Of a DNA stretch of 45,140 bases, positions 30,712 through 38,219 are shown piece by piece. This stretch comes from Streptomyces ipomoeae 91-03 (lineage in GTDB: Bacteria; Actinomycetota; Actinomycetes; Streptomycetales; Streptomycetaceae), in NCBI RefSeq assembly GCF_000317595.1, contig NZ_AEJC01000551.1, forward strand, positions 1 through 45,140. Direction: 5' to 3'. Each line of letters opens with the position of its first letter. Position 1 is the first letter of the stretch. A program made the translations under genes and the position numbers. Under the pieces are notes generated by a model that saw nothing but the letters and a program-made list of their open reading frames with translations, was not told the origin of the DNA and made no database searches.

Positions 30712-31652
30712 TTGGACTCGCCTCCGAACTTGCTCAGCCGCAGATAGACCATCGAGCAGAAGAGCAGGATCACGAACGCGACCGTGGTCAGGGCGGACGC
30801 GTAGCCGAAGTTGTGGGCGTCGACCGAGGTGTTGGCGATGTAGAGCGGGAGGGTCGTGGTCTCACCCGCCGGTCCGCCACCCGTCAGGGTGTAGAGCAGG
30901 TCGACGTTGTTGAACTCCCACACCGCGCGCAGCAGCGTGGAGAGGATGATCGCGTCCTTCAGATGCGGCAGCGTGATGTGGATGAACTGCCGGATCCGGC
31001 TGGCGCCGTCGACCTCGGCGGCCTCGTACAGGTCCTTCGAGATGGACTGGAGGTCGGCGAGGATGAGGATCGCGAAGAAGGGGACACCGCGCCACAGATC
31101 GGCGACGACCGCCGCCGGGAAGACGGTGGAGGTGTCGGAGAGCCAGCTGGTGCCGTACTCACCGATGCCCAGGTCGGCGAGGTAGCGGGTGATGCCGGTC
31201 TGGGAGTTGTAGAGCAGCACCCAGATGGCGGAGGTGAGGACGCCGGAGACGGCCCAGGGCGAGAAGACCAGGGCGCGGCCGAGTGCTCGCCCGACAAACG
31301 TTTGGTTGACGATCAGCGCGAGCGCCAGGCCGAACAGCAACTGCAGCCCGACCTCGACGACCACCCACTTGGCGCTGAAGACCAGCGTGTCCCAGAACAG
31401 CGGGTCCTCGGTGAAGGCGTGGACGAAGTTGTCGAAGCCGGCGAAGCCGTTCCGCCAGGGCTTGGTGGGGTTGTAGTGCTGCAGGCTGTAGTAGAAGACG
31501 TTGATGACCGGGTAGGCGATGAAGCCCAGCATGAGCAGGGCGGCCGGGGCGATCAGCAGGTACGGCAGCCTGCGCGGGGTCGCGGAGGCACGGCGCGCAC
31601 GGCTCCGCCGGGGTGGCGCGGGGGGTTTCGCCACGGCTGCGGCTTGGGCCAT
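30708..31652 (-). CDS. Sugar ABC transporter permease (MalF type), first gene of the operon
   Basis: 314 residues with six membrane segments and an EAA loop (LYEAAEVDGASRIRQF, then ITLPHLKD). I start it at ATG 31652 (MAQAAAVAKPP), with GGAG 9 bases upstream; the open frame continues to 31811 but that part is the dispersed repeat. A LacI-type operator lies 44 bp upstream. It heads a run of overlapping genes extending to at least 24.8 kb and possibly to 15.4 kb. Confidence 0.9.
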   Translation of the reverse strand: MAQAAAVAKPPAPPRRSRARRASATPRRLPYLLIAPAALLMLGFIAYPVINVFYYSLQHYNPTKPWRNGFAGFDNFVHAFTEDPLFWDTLVFSAKWVVVEVGLQLLFGLALALIVNQTFVGRALGRALVFSPWAVSGVLTSAIWVLLYNSQTGITRYLADLGIGEYGTSWLSDTSTVFPAAVVADLWRGVPFFAILILADLQSISKDLYEAAEVDGASRIRQFIHITLPHLKDAIILSTLLRAVWEFNNVDLLYTLTGGGPAGETTTLPLYIANTSVDAHNFGYASALTTVAFVILLFCSMVYLRLSKFGGESK

Positions 31653-31695
31653 GACTGGGGCTCCGTTTCTGGTACGTCGTGGTGCGTCGTGGTAC

Positions 31696-31709
31696 AGGAA
31701 GCGCTTTCT
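31696..31709 (-). promoter_or_regulatory. LacI-type operator upstream of the transporter operon
   Basis: AGGAAGCGCTTTCT, near-palindromic around AAGCGCTT, is a classic LacI/CcpA-family half-site pair. It is flanked by short direct repeats (TGGTACGTCG, TGGTGCGTCG, TGGTAC). No LacI-family gene is present in the window, so the regulator is encoded elsewhere. Confidence 0.6.
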
Positions 31710-31771
31710 CGATGTGCAGAGGGGGTGGTTCGCGGTACGGGGTGCGGCTTGCTGTGCGATGGCGTCTGCGG

Positions 31772-31834
31772 GTGCGTGGGGGCTTGTCGCGCCCACGCGG
31801 CGGAGCCGCATGTTCGATACAGCCCCGCGCCCCT
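31772..31834 (-). repeat. Dispersed GC-rich Streptomyces repeat, copy C
   Basis: In reverse orientation: AGGGGCGCGGGGCTGTATCG, then ATGCGGCTCCGCCGCGTGGG and CGACAAGCCCCCACGC. The first half matches copies A and B. It fills most of the 213-bp gap between the dehydratase and the permease operon. Confidence 0.75.
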
Positions 31835-31865
31835 GAAAAACCCGGGGCCCAGGTAGGTCAAGTCG

Positions 31866-33632
31866 TCACCCGGCGTACGGGTCCGGAACCTTGCCCGGTC
31901 TGGCCAGGAACTCGAAGTCGCAGCCGGTGTCCGCCTGGGTGATCTGCTCGTTGTAGAGCGCGCCGTAGCCGCGCTCGTACCGTGTGGGCGGCGGGGTCCA
32001 CTCCGCCCGGCGGCGCTCCAACTCCTCGTCGTCCACGTTGAGTCGCAGAGTGCGCGCCTCGACGTCGAGGGTGATGGAGTCCCCCGTGCGCACCAGGGCG
32101 AGGGGCCCGCCGATGTACGACTCCGGTGCCACATGCAGCACACAGGCGCCGTAACTGGTGCCGCTCATCCGGGCGTCGGAGATCCGCACCATGTCCCGTA
32201 CGCCCTGCTTCAGCAGATGGTCGGGGATGGGCAGCATCCCGTACTCGGGCATGCCCGGACCGCCCTTGGGGCCGGCGTTGCGGAGCACCAGGACGCTGTC
32301 GGCGGTGATGCCGAGCGACGGGTCGTTGATGGTCCGCTGCATGGTCTTGTAGTCGTCGAAGACGACCGCCGTACCGGTGTGCCTGAGCAGGTGCGGCTCG
32401 GCGGCGATGTGCTTGATGACCGCGCCGTCCGGGCAGAGGTTGCCGCGCAGTACGGCGACCCCGCCCTCGGCCGCGACCGGGTTGTCGCGGGTGCGGATGA
32501 CGTCGTCGTTGTGGACGAGCGCGCCGTCGAGCTGCTCGCGCAGGGTGTCGTACGAGACGGTCGGCCGGTCGAGGTGCAGCAGGTCGGTGATCCGGGAGAG
32601 GAACCCGGGGAGGCCTCCGGCGAAGTGGAAGTCCTCCATCAGGTAGGTCTGTCCGCCGGGCCGGACGTTGGCCAGCACCGGCACGGTACGGGCGATGCGG
32701 TCGAAGTCGTCGAGGGTGAGCTTGACGCCCGCGCGGCCGGCCATGGCGATGAGATGGATGACGGCGTTGGTGGAGCCGCCGAGGCCGAGGACGGTGGTGA
32801 CCGCGTCCTCGAAGGCCTCCGGGGTGAGGATGTCGGTCAGCTTGCGGTCCTTGTGGACCAGTTCGACGATCCTGAGTCCCGCCGCGGCGGCCATGCGGTC
32901 GTGTCCCGAGTCGACGGCCGGGATGCTGGACGCGCCGGGGACGGTGACGCCGAGCGCCTCGGCGGCTGCGGTGAGCGTGGAGGCCGTACCCATCGTCATG
33001 CAGTGGCCCGGCGAGCGCGCGAGTCCGCTCTCCAGTTCGTGCATCTCGCAGTCGCCGATGAGCCCGGCGCGTTTGTCGTCCCAGTACTTCCACATGTCGG
33101 TGCCGGAGCCGAGGACCTCGTTGCGCCAGTGGCCCGGCAGCATGGGCCCGGCCGGCACGAACACGGTCGGCAGGTCGACGCTGGCCGCGCCCATGAGGAG
33201 GGCGGGCGTGGACTTGTCGCAGCCGCCCATCAGGACGGCACCGTCGACCGGGTACGACCGCAGCAGTTCCTCGGTCTCCATCGCGAGCATGTTGCGGTAG
33301 AGCATCGGGGTCGGCTTCTGGAAGGTCTCGGAGAGGGTCGAGACCGGGAACTCCAGCGGGAAGCCGCCCGCCTGCCACACGCCCCGCTTGACCGCCTGCG
33401 CGCGATCGCGGAGGTGGACATGACATGGGTTGATGTCCGACCAGGTGTTGAGGATCGCGATGACGGGCTTGCCCAGGTGCTCCTCGGGGAGATAGCCGAG
33501 CTGGCGGGTGCGGGCGCGATGGCTGAACGACCTCAGCCCGTCAGTGCCGTACCACTGGTGGCTGCGCAGCTCCTCGGGACGCTTCCCGGACTCGCTCCTG
33601 CTCTCTCTCATGTCGTGCTCGGTGTTCGTCAT
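31866..33632 (-). CDS. IlvD/EDD-family sugar-acid dehydratase, probable L-arabinonate dehydratase
   Basis: 588 residues. Iron-sulphur cluster cysteines lie in NPCHVHL, GGCDKSTPALLMGAAS and NLCPDG; the second family signature is SDARMSGTSYGACVLHVAPES. The IlvD/EDD family covers dihydroxy-acid, phosphogluconate and pentonate/hexonate dehydratases. The coupled DHDPS-family gene and a GntR regulator instead of valine/isoleucine genes point to a sugar acid such as L-arabinonate, dehydrated to 2-keto-3-deoxy acid. ATG 33632 overlaps the DHDPS stop (ATGA); an upstream in-frame ATG at 33641 is less likely. Substrate is inferred. Confidence 0.82.
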   Translation of the reverse strand: MTNTEHDMRESRSESGKRPEELRSHQWYGTDGLRSFSHRARTRQLGYLPEEHLGKPVIAILNTWSDINPCHVHLRDRAQAVKRGVWQAGGFPLEFPVSTLSETFQKPTPMLYRNMLAMETEELLRSYPVDGAVLMGGCDKSTPALLMGAASVDLPTVFVPAGPMLPGHWRNEVLGSGTDMWKYWDDKRAGLIGDCEMHELESGLARSPGHCMTMGTASTLTAAAEALGVTVPGASSIPAVDSGHDRMAAAAGLRIVELVHKDRKLTDILTPEAFEDAVTTVLGLGGSTNAVIHLIAMAGRAGVKLTLDDFDRIARTVPVLANVRPGGQTYLMEDFHFAGGLPGFLSRITDLLHLDRPTVSYDTLREQLDGALVHNDDVIRTRDNPVAAEGGVAVLRGNLCPDGAVIKHIAAEPHLLRHTGTAVVFDDYKTMQRTINDPSLGITADSVLVLRNAGPKGGPGMPEYGMLPIPDHLLKQGVRDMVRISDARMSGTSYGACVLHVAPESYIGGPLALVRTGDSITLDVEARTLRLNVDDEELERRRAEWTPPPTRYERGYGALYNEQITQADTGCDFEFLARPGKVPDPYAG

Positions 33633-34540
33633 ATGGACCACCCGGCGGCTATGGCGGCGACCTCCGCGCGCTCGTCCTCGGGCAGCTCCTTGCTGGGCGC
33701 CCGGACGTCCCGGCGGCAGAGGCCGAGTGAGGCGAGGGCCTCCTTGACGACGGTCACGTTGTTGGCGGAGCCGTTCGCGGCGCGCAGCTCCTCGAAGCGG
33801 CGGATCTGCTCCCAGACCTTCATGGCGGCCGGGAAGTCACCCGATCGAAGCGCTTCGATCATGTTCAGCGAAACGGCCGGGGCGACGTTCACCAGCCCCG
33901 ACGTGAAGCCGGTGGCACCGGCCGAGAAGTACGAGGGCGCGTACGGCTCCGCGAGCCCGGCCACCCACACGAAGCGGTCGAGCCCCGCGTCACGGGCGAA
34001 GGCGGCGAAGCGGGCCGCGTCCGGGACGGCGTACTTGACGCCGATCACGTTCGGGCAGGCGTCGGCGAGTTCGGCGAGGCGGGCGCCGGTGAGCTGCGCG
34101 TTGCGGATGTAGGGCACCACCCCCAGCTCGGGCACGGCCTCGGCGATGGCCCGGTGGTAGTCGACCCAGCCGCTCTGCGAGACATACGGGTGAACGGGCT
34201 GATGGACCATCACCATCTGGGCGCCGACCGCGCGGGCGTGCTCGGCGGAGGCGATCGCGGTCGGCACGTCGTGTCCGACGCCGACCAGGATCACGGCCCG
34301 GTCACCGACCTCGTCCATGGTCAACTCGGTGACCAGCCGCCGCTCTTCGGGGGTCAGCGCGTAGAACTCGCCGGTGTTGCCGTTCGGGGTGAGGGTGGTG
34401 ATCCCTCCGTCGAGCAGCCGACGCAGCAGGGCCCTGTGGGCGCCCTGGTCGACGGTGCCGTCCCCGGCGAACGGAGTCACCGGGATGGCCACCACGTCGG
34501 CCAGGGCCGCCCGTTGGGTCTCGAACGTCACGCTGCTCAT
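33629..34540 (-). CDS. DHDPS-family enzyme, probable 2-keto-3-deoxy-L-arabinonate dehydratase
   Basis: 303 residues, a TIM barrel of the DapA/NAL superfamily. It has GNTGEFY (52-60 region), Y144 (VVPYIRN) and Schiff-base Lys169 (VIGVKYAV). Its partner dehydratase supplies 2-keto-3-deoxy acids. Members of this family convert L-2-keto-3-deoxyarabinonate, or 5-keto-4-deoxyglucarate with loss of CO2, to alpha-ketoglutarate semialdehyde, the substrate of the ALDH at 41-1600. An aldolase role is a less likely alternative. The ATG at 34540 follows GGAAGG. An 18-bp perfect palindrome lies within the coding sequence. Confidence 0.8.
   Translation of the reverse strand: MSSVTFETQRAALADVVAIPVTPFAGDGTVDQGAHRALLRRLLDGGITTLTPNGNTGEFYALTPEERRLVTELTMDEVGDRAVILVGVGHDVPTAIASAEHARAVGAQMVMVHQPVHPYVSQSGWVDYHRAIAEAVPELGVVPYIRNAQLTGARLAELADACPNVIGVKYAVPDAARFAAFARDAGLDRFVWVAGLAEPYAPSYFSAGATGFTSGLVNVAPAVSLNMIEALRSGDFPAAMKVWEQIRRFEELRAANGSANNVTVVKEALASLGLCRRDVRAPSKELPEDERAEVAAIAAGWSI
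33843..33860. promoter_or_regulatory. Perfect 18-bp palindrome inside the DHDPS-family gene
   Basis: GATCGAAGCGCTTCGATC encodes part of MIEALRSGD. It contains the same AAGCGCTT core as the LacI-type site at 31.70 kb. It could be an intragenic operator or a codon-driven coincidence. Confidence 0.4.
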
Positions 34541-34644
34541 GGATGACCTTCCTCTTCGAGGACTTCGCCAGGCCTGTGGGCGGTCGGCGGCTTCTCGGAC
34601 GCCGCTTTCCCGCCGGGCCTCGTGGACTCCGGGACTTGCTGGGC

Positions 34645-35292
34645 CTACTCGTTCTCGCGGGCCTCGGGAAAGGCCCGCTCGACGAAGGAGGCGATGTGCG
34701 CGTGCAGTGCGGCGGCGGCGCCGTCGGCGTCACCGTCGAGGGCGAGCCGCAGGATCTCCCGGTGCTCGGCGGCCTCCCGCTCCCAGGAGGGGTGGGCCGC
34801 CCAGGCGACAGCCGAGACCAGGGCGGCCTGGTCGCGCACCTCGTCGAGCATCCGGCCGAGCAGCGGGTTGCCGCAGGGCATGTACAGGGCACGGTGGAAC
34901 TCCCGATTGGCCAGCGACCGTTCGGCGGTGTCCGTCGCCGCGTCGGCCCTGGTCAGCGCCTCGCTCGCCGCCTCCCAGGAGGCGCCGAGCCGCACCGAGC
35001 GCCGCAGCGCCTCCGGTTCGAGGAGCAGCCGTACGTCATAGACCTCGTGTGCCATGTCCGCGTCCACCATGCGCACCGTGACGCCCTTGTACTGGCTCAT
35101 CACGACGAGCCCGGTGCCGGCCAGCGTCTTCAACGCCTCGCGCACGGGCGTCTTGGACACGCCGAACTGCGCGGCCAGCTCGGTCTCGACCAGGGCCTGA
35201 CCGGGCGTCAACTGCCCGGTGAGGATGCGGTGCTTGATCCCCTCCAGCACGAACTGCGTGCGGGACGGGATCGGCGTGGGCACAGAGGTCAT
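34645..35292 (-). CDS. GntR-family (FadR-type) transcriptional regulator
   Basis: 215 residues. A winged helix-turn-helix spans about 10-75 (LVETELAAQFGVSKTPVREALKTL with wing GVTVRMV), followed by an all-helical FCD ligand domain (about 80-210; DVRLLLEPEALR, ANREFHRALYMPCGN and AEHREILRLALDGD hold the metal/ligand positions). I chose ATG 35292 (MTSVPTPIPS); the open frame runs 13 codons further up. It lies 104 bp upstream of the DHDPS gene on the same strand and probably controls it. Three 14-bp direct repeats lie in its own upstream region. Confidence 0.87.
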   Translation of the reverse strand: MTSVPTPIPSRTQFVLEGIKHRILTGQLTPGQALVETELAAQFGVSKTPVREALKTLAGTGLVVMSQYKGVTVRMVDADMAHEVYDVRLLLEPEALRRSVRLGASWEAASEALTRADAATDTAERSLANREFHRALYMPCGNPLLGRMLDEVRDQAALVSAVAWAAHPSWEREAAEHREILRLALDGDADGAAAALHAHIASFVERAFPEARENE

Positions 35293-35350
35293 GCGCGGCC
35301 TCTCGGTGTCACGGAGATCCCAGGTACCCAAGAGACCCCAGGTGGCGGTA

Positions 35351-35403
35351 TCTCACGTATCCGATCTCACATATCGCGTCTCATATATGACGTACGAAGT
35401 ACG
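35351..35403. promoter_or_regulatory. Three 14-bp direct repeats and an inverted repeat upstream of the GntR gene
   Basis: TCTCACGTATCCGA, TCTCACATATCGCG and TCTCATATATGACG run head to tail (35351-35392). They are followed by CGTAC-GAA-GTACG (35391-35403). TCATATATGA (35381-35390) is also palindromic. A likely operator region for GntR autoregulation. Confidence 0.5.
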
Positions 35404-35470
35404 ACGCGTTGAAGGTAGGAGGGGAGCCGTGTTTCGTCAATGCTTCTGGCAAAAGAATGTGTGGTTGCCG

Positions 35471-36220
35471 TCACACGATCTTGGTGTCACCCTCACGTGC
35501 GCTCTCGGTGGACCCGCCGAAGACCACGGCCGCGCGCCCGGTCGCCCCCTCCGGGGTGAGCGTGGGCCCCACGTGGGTGATCAGAAGCCGGCCGGCACCC
35601 TTGGCGTACATACCGGCCTCCTCGGGCGTGAGATGCACCCGGGGTTCGCCTTCGCGATGCGCGTCGACGTCCGCCTCGCACAGGAACAGGTCGGCACCGC
35701 CCGCGAGTCGACCGAGCGCCTCGCACGGTCCGCTGTCTCCCGAGTACGCGAACACCCTCCCCTGGCACTCGGCGCGCAGCCCGTACGCCTCCACGTCGTG
35801 GACGACGGCGCGTGCGGTGAGGCTGAGGTTCCAGTGCCGGACGGTATGGCCGTCGTACAGCGGTCGGAAGTCGAACACACCGTTCAGGAACGTCTCGTCC
35901 GACCGCCCGAAGAACCCCGCGAGGCGCCGGGCGCAGTCACCGGGGGCGTACACGGGGATGGGCGCCGGGAGGGTGAGCCCGCCGTACGCGAACCCGTAGA
36001 AGGCGGCCACCAGATCCGCGCAGTGGTCCGCGTGCAGATGCGATGTCCAGATCGCCGTGAGCCTCGTCGGATCCGTGTGCCGCTGCAACTCGGCGAACGT
36101 CCCGAACCCCGCGTCCACCCATATCTCGGCGCCCCCGCCGCGCAGCAGATAGCCGGAGGAGGGCCGGCCCGGACCAGGGTGCGGGGAGGCGGTGCCGAGG
36201 ACGGTGAGGCTGAGGGGCAT
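35471..36220 (-). CDS. MBL-fold metallo-hydrolase (RNase Z-like)
   Basis: 249 residues. An early LTVLGTASPHPGPGRPSSGYL stretch leads into the metal motif H61-L-H63-A-D65-H66, with later D (YSGDSGPCEAL) and H (ITHVGPTLTPEG) ligands. It resembles cytoplasmic RNase Z/ElaC-like MBL hydrolases; the substrate is unknown. ATG 36220 begins MPLSLTVLG. No link to the pectin genes is apparent. Confidence 0.82.
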   Translation of the reverse strand: MPLSLTVLGTASPHPGPGRPSSGYLLRGGGAEIWVDAGFGTFAELQRHTDPTRLTAIWTSHLHADHCADLVAAFYGFAYGGLTLPAPIPVYAPGDCARRLAGFFGRSDETFLNGVFDFRPLYDGHTVRHWNLSLTARAVVHDVEAYGLRAECQGRVFAYSGDSGPCEALGRLAGGADLFLCEADVDAHREGEPRVHLTPEEAGMYAKGAGRLLITHVGPTLTPEGATGRAAVVFGGSTESAREGDTKIV

Positions 36221-36289
36221 ATGGGGGAGCGTACGGACGCGGCCCCACGGCCGCTCCCCGTTTACGACTCCTTGTTCCGCGTTGCAGCA

Positions 36290-36349
36290 CCTTGGATCTT
36301 CTTGTCGCCTTGGATCTTGCTGTCACACCGGTTTTTGCCGCCAACCGGT
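36290..36349 (+). promoter_or_regulatory. 18-bp tandem repeat and 7-9-7 inverted repeat upstream of the TIGR03083-type gene
   Basis: CCTTGGATCTTCTTGTCG and CCTTGGATCTTGCTGTCA (15 of 18 identical) are adjacent at 36290-36325. ACCGGTT / AACCGGT with a 9-nt spacer follows at 36327-36349, 70 bp before the gene. The inverted repeat could be an operator. Confidence 0.4.
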
Positions 36350-36418
36350 CAGGAGGCTGGACGTGGGAGGGCGTTCATTGCCGTAGCCCCGGATGCCGTC
36401 GTCGTCTACGTTGCGGGA

Positions 36419-37075
36419 GTGGATCTCTTCTCACGGTCGTGGGCGGCGCTGCGCGCGGCGGTCGCCGGGCTTCAGGACGCGGACTTCGCGCGGCCCTCCG
36501 GTTGCACCGGCTGGCTCGTACGGGACCTGGTGTGCCACCTGGTCATCGACGCGCAGGACGTCCTGATCACGCTGGTGACCCCGGCCGACGCGGAGCCGAC
36601 TCGGGACGCGGTGACGTATTGGAAGGTGACCGACACACCGCCGACCGGTGACGACCCCCTCGACGCGCTGATCGTGCGACTGGCCGCCGCGTACGAGGAG
36701 CCGTGGCTGCTCAAGTTCCACCTGGACGACGTCGGCTCCGCCGCCGGCCGCGCCGCCGAACTCGCCGACCCAGCCCTCCGGGTGACCACCCAGGACATGG
36801 TCCTCACCGCGGGCGACTACCTCTCCGCGTACGTCCTGGAGTGGACGCTGCACCACCTGGACCTGATCGCACATCTGCCACATGCGGCGGGGCCACCGGC
36901 GGAGGCGCTGGCCCGGTCTCGCGAGATGCTGGAGGAGATCGTGGGGGTCGCGTTCCCGGCGACGTTCTCCGACGAGGACGTTCTGCTGGTGGGAACGGGG
37001 CGGCGTGCGCCAACCGACGCCGAGAGGGCCGAGTTGGGCGGGTTGAGCGCAAGACTCCCGCTCGTCCTCGGATGA
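36419..37075 (+). CDS. Maleylpyruvate isomerase-like, mycothiol-dependent-enzyme family protein (TIGR03083 type)
   Basis: 218 residues. The N-terminal DinB-like helical domain has the signature PSGCTGWLVRDLVCHLVIDAQD and a later HHLDLIAHLP stretch with possible metal-binding histidines. Such proteins are abundant in actinomycetes and mostly uncharacterised. GTG 36419 is the only plausible start before the conserved region but has a poor ribosome-binding site, so the start is uncertain. Confidence 0.7.
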   Translation: MDLFSRSWAALRAAVAGLQDADFARPSGCTGWLVRDLVCHLVIDAQDVLITLVTPADAEPTRDAVTYWKVTDTPPTGDDPLDALIVRLAAAYEEPWLLKFHLDDVGSAAGRAAELADPALRVTTQDMVLTAGDYLSAYVLEWTLHHLDLIAHLPHAAGPPAEALARSREMLEEIVGVAFPATFSDEDVLLVGTGRRAPTDAERAELGGLSARLPLVLG

Positions 37076-37097
37076 TTTCGGCAGCCTTGACCCGACC

Positions 37098-37130
37098 ATC
37101 AAGTCAGGCAGGCCCGACTTGATGCCTGAC
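37098..37130 (+). other. Two interlocked inverted repeats after the TIGR03083-type gene
   Basis: Stem A: ATCAAGTC (37098-37105) with GACTTGAT (37116-37123). Stem B: GTCAGGCA (37103-37110) with TGCCTGAC (37123-37130). The order A-B-A'-B' means the stems interlock and compete. The rest of the 238-bp gap holds a TACCTCG triplet repeat near 37.17 kb and nothing else I can name. Confidence 0.55.
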
Positions 37131-37313
37131 CCTTCTCCCGACTCATCGGCCCATCGGATCCCGGATTCCGTACCTCGTACCTCGTACCTCGCCGCCGGGC
37201 CAGAAGTCTCACCCCGTCCAGGCATCCTGCCTTCCGCAGGAGCGGCCGGTTACCGGTGAGGGGTGTACCGCCAGTACATCGCTCCCGTGGCGTGCGGGAC
37301 GTACGGTCGAGCT

Positions 37314-38170
37314 GTGGACAACCGTGAAGAGGTCCGCGAGTTCCTCGCCTCGCGGCGAGCCGGAATCACCCCGGAACGGGCCGGCCTGCCCACCGGCTCC
37401 CGGCGCCGCGTCCCGGGTCTACGCAGGATCGAGGTCGCCGCCCTGGCCGACATGAGCGTCGAGTACTACGCCAAACTCGAACGCGGCAACCTCGCCGGCG
37501 TCTCCCCGGCCGTCCTCGAAGCCGTCGCCCGTGCCCTCCAGCTGGACGACGCCGAACGCGCCCACCTCCTGCATCTGGCCCGAGCCGCTGACGGCTCCGA
37601 CACCCTCGTCCGCCCCCGACGCCGCACCAGCCGGCAGTGGCCCCCGCACCGCGGCCTGCGGTGGACCCTGGACGCGATCGCCGCCGGGCCGCTTCGTCCG
37701 CAACGGCCGCATGGACTGCTCGCCGCCACCAGCTCGCCGCGCTTCTACGCCGACGTCTACGCCACGCCCCCACCAGGCGAACTCGCCCGCTTCAACTTCC
37801 TCGACCCGCCTCCCGCCGCTTCTACCCGACTGGGACACCTTCGCAGACGTCGCCATCTTCGCACCGAAGCCGGCCGCGACCCCACGACAAGGACGTGCAC
37901 GACCTGATCGGCGAACTGTCCACCCGCAGTGAGGAGTTCCGCACCCGCTGGGGCGCCCACAATGTCCGCCACCACGGCACCGGGACCAAACGGTTCCACC
38001 ACTCGGCCGTCGGCGAACTCACCCTCGCCTACGAGGGCCTGGACATGGCCGCCGAACCCGGCATCACCCTCACCATCTACACAGCCGAACCCGGCTCGCC
38101 CTCCGAAGAACGACTGCGCCTGCTCGCCTCCTGGGCCGCCACCCAGGAGGCCCACGCCCCCATTCCTAAG
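37314..38170 (+). pseudogene. Broken XRE-family transcriptional regulator
   Basis: From GTG 37314 an intact helix-turn-helix half reads NREEVREFLASRRAGITPE..., with EVAALADMSVEYYAKLERGN and VLEAVARALQLDD. After RGLRWTLDAI (about 37.68 kb) the recognisable family sequence jumps between all three frames: RNGRMD, then LLAATSSPRFYADVY...NFLDPP, then DWDTFADVAIF, then LRTEAGRDP, then DLIGELSTRSEEFRTRW to LLASWAATQ. At least five frame changes occur within about 230 bp, and the last frame has no stop at the normal end. It is inactivated as sequenced. The truncated HTH half could still be made (to 37907). Confidence 0.75.
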
Positions 38171-38219
38171 GCATCCGCCCGATCCCCTCCCCGGGGCCTT
38201 AGCTCCACGATCACCAGGC

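Noticed and set aside
31866..33632. Biosynthetic dihydroxy-acid dehydratase IlvD of valine/isoleucine synthesis
   Set aside because: No branched-chain genes are nearby, and it is coupled to a DHDPS-family gene and GntR regulator, which fits a sugar-acid dehydratase better. The family alone cannot exclude it.
33629..34540. Lysine-pathway dihydrodipicolinate synthase DapA
   Set aside because: Context is a sugar-acid operon with a dehydratase; the superfamily fold is shared but no dap genes are present.
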